Shown here one piece after another: positions 52,323 through 58,574 of a stretch of 58,574 nt of DNA (position 1 is the stretch's first letter; each line of letters begins with the position of its first letter). The stretch spans positions 1-58,574 of the forward strand of contig CAZOKZ010000024.1 in the NCBI GenBank assembly GCA_964580585.1, read 5' to 3'. The notes under the pieces are model-generated. The model saw only the letters and a list, made by a program, of their open reading frames with translations. It did no database searches and was not told where the DNA came from. The DNA is from CAZOKZ01 sp964580585. GTDB taxonomy: Bacteria; Sumerlaeota; Sumerlaeia; SLMS01; JAHLLQ01. The position numbers and the translations under genes are program-made.

Positions 52323-53389
52323 CATTTGCCTCCCGGATAGTCGTGCACAGGATCGCCACGCTTGCCTGTCCAGGTCGTATTTTCCTTATCGCCAAACGGC
52401 AAAACCGGCCCATGGATGATTTGATTGGCATCGCGTATTTTCAGCAACAAGCGTTGAGAAGTAGAAGCGGCGCGTCCGGGATCGATCGGCTGGGCCTTCA
52501 GCCATCCGTCGCGCGTTGTCACCCAACGCAAACCCTGCTGATAGAGACTGCGCCCGTTGAGCATTTTCACCTGATCCGCGCGAAAATTACCCGCGTCCTT
52601 GATCTCCTGATCGCCCATTTGCTCGAACCGATCCGCCAACCGCACCCGAAAATCCAGCAAACGCGGCGTCAATTTTTCCTGACCCCCAATCAATTGCCGA
52701 AAATCGTCCATGTTACGCGTCAACATGTCGGGCGAACGCGACGCGTTGAGCAGAAGTTCGGCTTCCATCAGATTCAAGTAATCGAGCATCCCGCGTTGCG
52801 TTCGGTCGTCGGCGAATTTCGGACGCAAGGTCTGGATGCGCGCCAACAACGCGCCGTTGCGTTGGCCACTTTCAATCAACGCGATCACGTCGAACGCCTG
52901 AACCACGGGGTGCTCGCGAATTTCGGGCGCGGTATTATCGATTTCCGTACGAATTTGTTTCCAATTTTCGGATGCCTTCAACGTCTCCAACCGCGCGATG
53001 AACTCGCGCGCGGCTTTGTCCATGCGGATTTTTTCCGTGTCCTGCTTCACACCCGAAAGCGACGCCACGTTGGCGATTTCCGGCGCGTCGGGCTGGGCCG
53101 GTTCATGTGTGGCGATTTTGTAAATGCCATACAGCAGAATGATCGCCAACGGCACGGCAGCACGCCCCCAGGCATGCCACGCGGCGCGGTTTGGCCGAGC
53201 GGGAGCGTCGGTGGATTGTTCGGGCGGCGGAGACGAGGCTTCCTCCGCTCGACGCAAAACCACTTCCCACGACGGTTCCTCGCCGCCGGGCACAGAATCG
53301 GCGCTTTCGGACTCGATCGGTTCAGCGCGCACCTCGTCGGCATGCACAGGAGTCGAATCGTCGGGTTGTTTGTCCAGTTCATCCGCCAC
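52319..53389 (-). CDS. single-pass membrane protein, envelope operon head
   Basis: About 356 residues. An acidic, Pro/Glu-rich N terminus (about 1-70) is followed by one TM (AVPLAIILLYGIYKIAT, about 78-95). A helical extracytoplasmic domain of about 260 residues comes next, with TPR-like spacing in places. GTG 53389 has AAGGA 9 bases upstream; a TTG at 53425 is the alternative. It is first in a four-gene coupled operon ending in a secretin-N-like lipoprotein. I recognise no family. Confidence 0.55.
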   Translation of the reverse strand: MADELDKQPDDSTPVHADEVRAEPIESESADSVPGGEEPSWEVVLRRAEEASSPPPEQSTDAPARPNRAAWHAWGRAAVPLAIILLYGIYKIATHEPAQPDAPEIANVASLSGVKQDTEKIRMDKAAREFIARLETLKASENWKQIRTEIDNTAPEIREHPVVQAFDVIALIESGQRNGALLARIQTLRPKFADDRTQRGMLDYLNLMEAELLLNASRSPDMLTRNMDDFRQLIGGQEKLTPRLLDFRVRLADRFEQMGDQEIKDAGNFRADQVKMLNGRSLYQQGLRWVTTRDGWLKAQPIDPGRAASTSQRLLLKIRDANQIIHGPVLPFGDKENTTWTGKRGDPVHDYPGGKW

Positions 53390-53522
53390 GCGATGGGGTC
53401 CTTGAATAACAAAGTGACGATTCAACGTTCACCAATCGCCGCTACCGATACAAAGGGAATTTTCACCACAATGGCGCGAAGGGGCCCATCTTGAGTTTGT
53501 ACCCGAAACGAAGGAAAAACCA

Positions 53523-53754
53523 AACCGCAAAGGCACCCGCCTACGCCAAGGCTATGGCGGACAAGCTGGAAGGCACAAAGAAATAACGAAGAGCCTTTTC
53601 GCCAGCCACCTATTTTCCCGCACTTCGATAGCGAGCGATTGAAAAAATCCATCAAAAAAAACAGCGTTTTCAAATTTTCAGGAAGCTTTGGTTGAAAATA
53701 AGTGAATACATTTTTATTTGTGTTTCTTCGTGTTCCTTCGTGGCTTTGTGGTGA
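53523..53754. repeat. gene-less inverted-repeat element (232 bp)
   Basis: The left arm (from 53523: AACCGCAAAGGCAC, an insertion, then AAAGAAATAACGAAGAG) and the reverse complement of the right arm (53721-53752) align well apart from the insertion and one 1-bp gap. The unit type is CACAAAG/CACGAAG. The core has no gene. It fills most of the 461-bp gap 53390-53850, between the envelope operon and the metallophosphoesterase. I see no other feature in that gap. Confidence 0.55.
53530..53576. repeat. 33-bp palindromic insertion with a 7-bp target duplication
   Basis: AAGGCAC occurs at 53530-53536 and again at 53570-53576, bracketing 33 bp. That insert contains CGCC...GGCGG inverted segments (53537-53569). 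Removing it and one AAGGCAC restores the left arm of the surrounding element. This looks like a small non-autonomous insertion. Confidence 0.6.
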
Positions 53755-53850
53755 ATCTTTTAATCATTGGCAACAAAGTTGAGATACGCCTTGGCGCGAA
53801 GGCACCAAGTCTATCTTTTCCGTGCCTTCCGTGTTCGAGTCCTCATCCGC

Positions 53851-54615
53851 TTACTCAGGCTCCAAAGCCTCCGTATCCACCACCAAGTCGGGCTGAAAAC
53901 CCCGGTCGCCTTCGTCGGGATAGCCGCGCGGATTCGAAAGCACCAGCGTTTTGCCCACACGATAGCGCACGGGATGATGGATGTGACCATGCACCCACAC
54001 GAGCGGAGCGAATTGCTCGATCAGCGGTTCGAGATTCGATGCGTAGGCGCCACTGATCAGGCGGTCGCGGCGATGCTCGGGCAACGAGCGCATCGACGGC
54101 GCATGGTGCGTGACGACAACCGATCGACGCGGATCGTTTTGCGCAAAAAAATCCTTCATCGTGCGAATCGATACCGCGTGCTGGCCACGCGTCATTGTGG
54201 GACGCAGTTTTTGATACGAAACCGAACTGCGGATTTTCCTGTAATCGTTCATCTGAGTAGCGGCTTCGTACGAGGCCAATTCCAGCTCTCCGTGCAACAT
54301 CATATCGGTCCACAGCGTGCAGCCAAAGATGGAAATACCCGCTATTTCCACCCAATTGTTTTCGAGCACATGAATATCGGCGCCCGCCGCGTCGGCTTTC
54401 AGTTTTTCCGCAAGCCCCGGCATTTTTTCACCGTAATATTCATGATTTCCAAGCACATACACCACGGGTTTATCAGTGACTGCCTCGCGTATCCAACGCA
54501 CTCCGTTGCGTTTGCAATGCACATCGCCCGCGAAAATCACGCAGTCGGCATTCACCGGCGGTGGCGTGAAACGCTCGAATTCCAAATGCAGATCGCTGAG
54601 TAAATGAAACCGCAT
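53851..54615 (-). CDS. calcineurin-like metallophosphoesterase
   Basis: A 254-residue enzyme with the full motif set: SDLHLEF (about 7-13), GDVH (about 33), GNHEYYG (about 57), THHAP (about 166) and GHIHH (about 208). These bind two divalent metals. The family hydrolyses phosphomonoesters or diesters; the substrate is unknown. I prefer ATG 54615; a dispersed 10-mer copy (54618-54627) sits directly before it and supplies the only purine-rich tract. An ATG at 54639 is possible. Confidence 0.88.
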   Translation of the reverse strand: MRFHLLSDLHLEFERFTPPPVNADCVIFAGDVHCKRNGVRWIREAVTDKPVVYVLGNHEYYGEKMPGLAEKLKADAAGADIHVLENNWVEIAGISIFGCTLWTDMMLHGELELASYEAATQMNDYRKIRSSVSYQKLRPTMTRGQHAVSIRTMKDFFAQNDPRRSVVVTHHAPSMRSLPEHRRDRLISGAYASNLEPLIEQFAPLVWVHGHIHHPVRYRVGKTLVLSNPRGYPDEGDRGFQPDLVVDTEALEPE

Positions 54616-54809
54616 GGCTCCGTCCCCTTGGGATTCCATCCCATATTCCGCTAAAATTGTATTCGGGCAGTGTTCTGGTTTCGATCCCTCCCGTCAACGA
54701 AAGAGCAACGATGCAAAGACACGCAGGGAAGAAAACCCCCTTGCAGCCCACGCCGCTCGGCGCGTCACAATGCCATCAGAATTTCCTCAACAAGGAGCAG
54801 CGCCCCACG

Positions 54810-55970
54810 ATGTCGATTCGACGGATCATGATTCCCGCCACCCTCGGGCTGGCGATCGCCACCACAAACGGATGCGCGAGCAAAAAATCGGGGCTGACCA
54901 TTGAGAGCACCGCCTCGCGCGGGGTTTTGTTGCTGGCCGCCGATGGCACGCCCCGCGACAGCCGACCCATTGGTGAAACCTTCGTCGAATACACCGGGGG
55001 CGCTCCCTACGCAATGATCGCCACCGCGGAAACCGCCGACGGCGCCGAATCCGTCTGGAGCGTTGGGTGCGATGGGCGCGGCGAACCCGTGGCCGACGCA
55101 ACGTTCACCCTCTGCGGGGGCGACACCGACTCGCGCGCCGTGGACGTATTGCTCAGTGGATCCGGCGTCTGGATTATGGGGAGCGACACCACCGCCACCG
55201 CCGATTGCATCGCGGGTAACGATACCGCCAACGCAGCGCTGCGTACCCAACACGCCCGCGGCATCATCACCGGCGGTTCTGCGAGCGGCGCGGCATGTTT
55301 CGGCCCATCGTTCGTAGCCAGCGGCACCAGCGCCGAACTGCTCGGCACCGGTGCCAAAGCGCACCTTGCTCCCGGCATCAACCTGATCGGAAACGCCATC
55401 ATCGACACAGAACCGCTCGGCGCAGGCAACCTCGGACGCCTCGTCGCCGCCATGGCTGAAACCGGCGCCCCCTGGGGCATTGGGCTCGAAGCGGGCTCTG
55501 GCGCGATCATCGACCCCGAAAACCAGCGCCTGACCGTCGTGGACGGCAATACGCCCGTCGTACTCGTCGATGCGCGTCACGCCGACCTGAGCCCACGCAA
55601 ATACCGATTTGAAAACCTGCGAATCAGCCTGCTCTCGCCCGGCGACGCATTTTCCTTTGAAACCGGCACCTTGAAATTCATCGCTGGAAAAACCGCCCAC
55701 GACACCAAAACCCAGCGCGGAATGCCCCCTGCGCCTGACGCTTGGGCACCAGGCGTTTTCTCCGAAATGCTGCGCACACTGGCCGAAAGTCGTGTCGGCA
55801 CCGTGCTCGACGCCCGATCCACCGATGGCGAAACCACACTCGACGTGCGCCTGACCCGTGACGAAAGCACCTTCCTGTTTCGCGCGCTCGACAGCCAAAA
55901 CGCCCCCGAAGCCGTCCAATACACCATCTACCAGGCACGACTCGACATCACACCAAACGCCGCCCCCTGA
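54810..55970 (+). CDS. cyanophycinase-like (peptidase S51-related) lipoprotein
   Basis: A 386-residue exported lipoprotein: signal peptide with lipobox TNGC (Cys about 22). Residues about 120-290 follow the S51/cyanophycinase order: WIMGSDTTATADCIAG, then GGSASGAACFG (about 152-162, against GTSAGAA in the family), then NLIGNAIIDTE and GNLGRLVAAMAETGAPWGIGLE. An extra Ser in the nucleophile elbow sets it apart. S51 enzymes cut beta-Asp-Arg or related dipeptides. A role in external peptide or polymer digestion is inference. AAGGAG lies about 12 bases upstream; an antisense frame (54765-56036) is rejected. Confidence 0.6.
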   Translation: MSIRRIMIPATLGLAIATTNGCASKKSGLTIESTASRGVLLLAADGTPRDSRPIGETFVEYTGGAPYAMIATAETADGAESVWSVGCDGRGEPVADATFTLCGGDTDSRAVDVLLSGSGVWIMGSDTTATADCIAGNDTANAALRTQHARGIITGGSASGAACFGPSFVASGTSAELLGTGAKAHLAPGINLIGNAIIDTEPLGAGNLGRLVAAMAETGAPWGIGLEAGSGAIIDPENQRLTVVDGNTPVVLVDARHADLSPRKYRFENLRISLLSPGDAFSFETGTLKFIAGKTAHDTKTQRGMPPAPDAWAPGVFSEMLRTLAESRVGTVLDARSTDGETTLDVRLTRDESTFLFRALDSQNAPEAVQYTIYQARLDITPNAAP

Positions 55971-56064
55971 ACCAAGGCCAAGCCAGCTAATCAACACGAT
56001 AAAAAATCCCTGCATTCTGGGATTGATTCGAGCCAACCGCCTGTGAACACTAATGTCCTTCTTC

Positions 56065-56141
<77 letters not shown>

Positions 56142-56332
56142 TTGATTTTGTTATTTTCGATGCTGACAGGATAGCTTTGGAGTCTGAGCATCGAATTAAT
56201 GTTTTCGACATCATGATCATGCAAAATAGTCATAAATCTGATCGATCTTATTCTGTGAATTTTTCTATTCATCAAGCAAATGGACGCATCGCTGTAGGGG
56301 ATTGCACATTGGTTGTGCAAAGCGCATAGAGT

Positions 56333-57880
56333 TTACGATCCGGAATCGACAAATCGAATAAGCTCAAATTTCGGATTGGAAAAAACCAACTCGAATTTTT
56401 CCTTCATCAGAATTTCAGAAAACAATGCATCATTTTCTTCATCATCCAAATAATGACAATAATAGTCTCCATGCGACAAGTCATCAATATTATTAACCGA
56501 GATCGATTTTCGCTGAGTCATGAAACTCATGATTCGAGGACAAAAAAATATTATAGAACATTCATTGGGAGTGTTATTTTTAATAAAGTCAAACATTTCG
56601 ATCGAATTTTTAGTGAATGGTCCTTGATAATCTTCACGCTTGTTCATCATATTACGGTTCACAAATATCCTGTCGTTGTATAGAAACGATAGTAGAATAA
56701 CAAATATTGGTAATCCAACGACCCAAAAACGTCGAACCTGTTTGACTTTCAAAAGGTCCGTTTCTACTCTTTCCAACCCGGCGAGTGTAAAAGAAATATA
56801 AAATGGCAAAATCGGGAAAATATATCGAATACCACCCACGTGAGGCCACAAGATAAGGATTAACATAGTGGCGGTCGAATAAATAATGCAAGGCCATCGA
56901 TCTTTCCATTGGCCGAGAAGCCCATAAATCGCCAACGGGATGGTTATTATATATATTATACTCGGTATCGGAACACAGTAGAAAAAGTTCTTAGGAAGTT
57001 TCAGATAATATAATATATGGGTTAGAAACTGTTCTAAAGAATCGAGCTTATAGAAGCTTAAATATCCACCACCTTGAGACATAATTCTGTTGATGATCCA
57101 AGTTATCAGAAAAAACAGCACCCAAGGAATTAATTGTACCCAAAAGAATACATCTATTTTCGAGTGCGCTCGACGTTCTTCTTCCACCTTCCCAAATTGG
57201 TGTCTGATAAAAAGAATCGACTGAACCAATCCCAATGTACCCAGCAAAAGCACTCCATTTTTTCTAATTAAGTAAGAACTGGTAATGATCAAACCTAGAA
57301 AAACGAAATCAAACACAGGATTCACGATCAATTGACGTTGAACAAATATTCTATTCATCATAAAAAGAGACAGAGTTGAGAATAATAGAAAAGGAATATC
57401 GGAAATTAACATATTTTGGAACGTGATCATCCGTGGATTGAAAGCAAATAGTGCAACCAGGCATAACAACCATTTTCTCGAATGATATTTACCGAATCCA
57501 TACCAAAGAACCCCCAAAAACACCAAGTAAAAGAATGCATTCAGTAGCTTGAGTTGAAATAGTTTCATCCCCGTGAATTTAATGACAAGAGCAAGTAAAA
57601 GAGGATAGCCCCACGGATAAGTAATAGGTGCCATCGGAACACTGGAATAATTCATCGTGAATGTATTTAACTCGACATAGTTCTCGGTTGTTCCATCCAG
57701 AATACTTTGTGCCTGCATCAAATAAGCAGCGAAGTCACCTGCCCATTCATGCCCGTTCGATATCACACCAATTTGAATATAACAAAAAACAACAAGTATT
57801 CCAATAAACATCCAGGTGTACTTATCATAAGTATTCATTTTTGAATTACATGGCGAACTAGTTGTCGAATCCTTTGTCAC
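56333..57880 (-). CDS. GT-C fold polytopic membrane glycosyltransferase
   Basis: A 515-residue protein with about eleven hydrophobic segments from residue 22 on. The loop after the first TM has HEWAGDFAAYLMQA with an acidic residue pair, as in PMT/ArnT-like dolichyl- or polyprenyl-phosphate-sugar glycosyltransferases. The C-terminal soluble part starts near residue 415. The gene is strongly AT-rich, unlike the left part of the window, so it is probably acquired, with its tRNA-side position in line with an island. No clear SD is seen. Confidence 0.7.
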   Translation of the reverse strand: MTKDSTTSSPCNSKMNTYDKYTWMFIGILVVFCYIQIGVISNGHEWAGDFAAYLMQAQSILDGTTENYVELNTFTMNYSSVPMAPITYPWGYPLLLALVIKFTGMKLFQLKLLNAFFYLVFLGVLWYGFGKYHSRKWLLCLVALFAFNPRMITFQNMLISDIPFLLFSTLSLFMMNRIFVQRQLIVNPVFDFVFLGLIITSSYLIRKNGVLLLGTLGLVQSILFIRHQFGKVEEERRAHSKIDVFFWVQLIPWVLFFLITWIINRIMSQGGGYLSFYKLDSLEQFLTHILYYLKLPKNFFYCVPIPSIIYIITIPLAIYGLLGQWKDRWPCIIYSTATMLILILWPHVGGIRYIFPILPFYISFTLAGLERVETDLLKVKQVRRFWVVGLPIFVILLSFLYNDRIFVNRNMMNKREDYQGPFTKNSIEMFDFIKNNTPNECSIIFFCPRIMSFMTQRKSISVNNIDDLSHGDYYCHYLDDEENDALFSEILMKEKFELVFSNPKFELIRFVDSGS

Positions 57881-58574
57881 TTATTCCTCACTTGAATTAA
57901 TGAATTTGAGATATTGCAATTCTTTCATCAGAAACAGGAATCTAAATGACAGCAAACTGACGCAACCACTCACCTTGCTGTCAAAGTACTTAAACATAAT
58001 CATGCTCATGCAACTGAACGTAATACGCGTCAGGCTCCACATCAGAGTCCAAATGTGCCATAATCAATCTCAGCTCCAACAGATTGGACCACTCGTCGAA
58101 TATCACAAATAGTTCATTACCCGCCATCTCTCGATGTCCCGACACGGATGACAGTGGACTACTTTGCCCATTCAACATATGTTTCATCAAATCCCCATGT
58201 CTAGTTTTTTGATAGGGAGAAATAATTACGTGCATTTCTAGAAATCAACCGAAAATCTTACTTCGTCTATAGTTTTGAATTTTGCAGAGAAGTGTAGTCA
58301 CTCAGAGAAAGAAGCGAGCAATATTGTTCTTAAAATAATACAATGGCATTCAGCACTAATAATTCTCCAACTCTCTATTTAACGTCCCTTTTCCTGATGG
58401 TGTATAGAAAATGCCAGGCAAAACTTTATCATTTTATTATTTTGAAAGTAACTCATTCATTAATTCATCGATAGAATTCGCGCCTTTTTTATTTCAACAA
58501 ATATATACCCAACATTCAACCTGTATCCATGAATGCAAAGCAGCCGTCCTTTCCGAACGAGTTTTAGGTGGAAC
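57881..58574. other. AT-rich right end, no convincing gene
   Basis: This stretch of about 690 bp is AT-rich and has only short open frames. One at 57990-58235 on the minus strand is listed separately with low confidence. No integrase, IS or att repeat is visible before the edge. Confidence 0.5.
57990..58235 (-). CDS. possible small hypothetical protein
   Basis: An 81-residue frame (MHVIISPYQKTRHGDLM...). It has a mixed, protein-like composition (acidic C-terminal part, hydrophobic strand at residues 3-7), but no recognised family and no clear SD. It could be a remnant of a longer gene or a chance frame. It lies upstream of, and on the same strand as, the GT-C gene. Confidence 0.3.
   Translation of the reverse strand: MHVIISPYQKTRHGDLMKHMLNGQSSPLSSVSGHREMAGNELFVIFDEWSNLLELRLIMAHLDSDVEPDAYYVQLHEHDYV

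Noticed and set aside
54765..56036. A 423-residue minus-strand frame opposite the S51-like lipoprotein
   Set aside because: The plus strand has a signal peptide, a lipobox, an SD and S51-like motifs; the minus frame has none.

Overview
The window is 58.6 kb from an uncultured-type, Gram-negative-like bacterium. A CMP-KDO synthetase, many signal peptides and lipoproteins, a small MglA-like GTPase remnant, an RdgC-like protein and a GxxExxY gene in simple-sequence inverted repeats together suggest a deep bacterial lineage (PVC-like, Sumerlaeota/Hydrogenedentota-like or deltaproteobacterial-like). I cannot name the phylum from the sequence. Most of the DNA is GC-rich. Two segments are visibly AT-rich and look acquired: the NRPS gene at 14.05-18.16 kb, and everything right of the tRNA-Arg from about 56.2 kb.

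Layout: 0-3.7 kb holds a GTPase tail, a Cys-rich small protein, a cold-shock protein, a DksA/TraR zinc-finger protein, kdsB and an HI0933-type flavoprotein. 3.9-14 kb is an envelope region: a 1498-residue secreted beta-propeller/di-heme protein, an OmpR-type two-component system, a TPR protein and a secreted animal-type haem peroxidase. 14-21 kb has a one-module NRPS with a cysteine thioesterase, a CBM20-SGNH lipoprotein, an alpha/beta hydrolase and an unknown partner. 21.3-25 kb carries a Ski2/Hel308-like helicase fused to an OmpR-type winged helix, followed by an RdgC-like protein and a tightly coupled companion; this is the best candidate for an undescribed DNA-processing module.

26.8-41.6 kb is a nucleotide-biosynthesis supercluster, all on the minus strand: pyrB-pyrC-pyrF-pyrE, purC-purS-purQ-purL-purF-purM, guaA and a GuaB3-type IMP dehydrogenase. 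Several stops and starts overlap. The cluster is interrupted by a 504-bp inverted-repeat element carrying only a GxxExxY gene. 42-56 kb has a DUF7009-like protein, an Rrf2 regulator, a large GT39-like membrane protein, a PIB-4 metal ATPase, ATP-dependent PEP carboxykinase, a four-gene envelope operon, a metallophosphoesterase, a cyanophycinase-like lipoprotein, tRNA-Arg(UCU), and an AT-rich GT-C membrane protein.

Two repeat systems run through the window. One is a set of elements with long imperfect inverted arms built from short units such as ACGAAGACACGAAG, mostly lying right after stop codons. The other is a 10-mer, GGGGACGGAG, with 19 exact copies read by eye in both orientations and in all reading frames; chance predicts about 0.1. 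It also occurs inside intergenic hairpins and has expanded into a 21-bp minisatellite within a glycosyltransferase gene.
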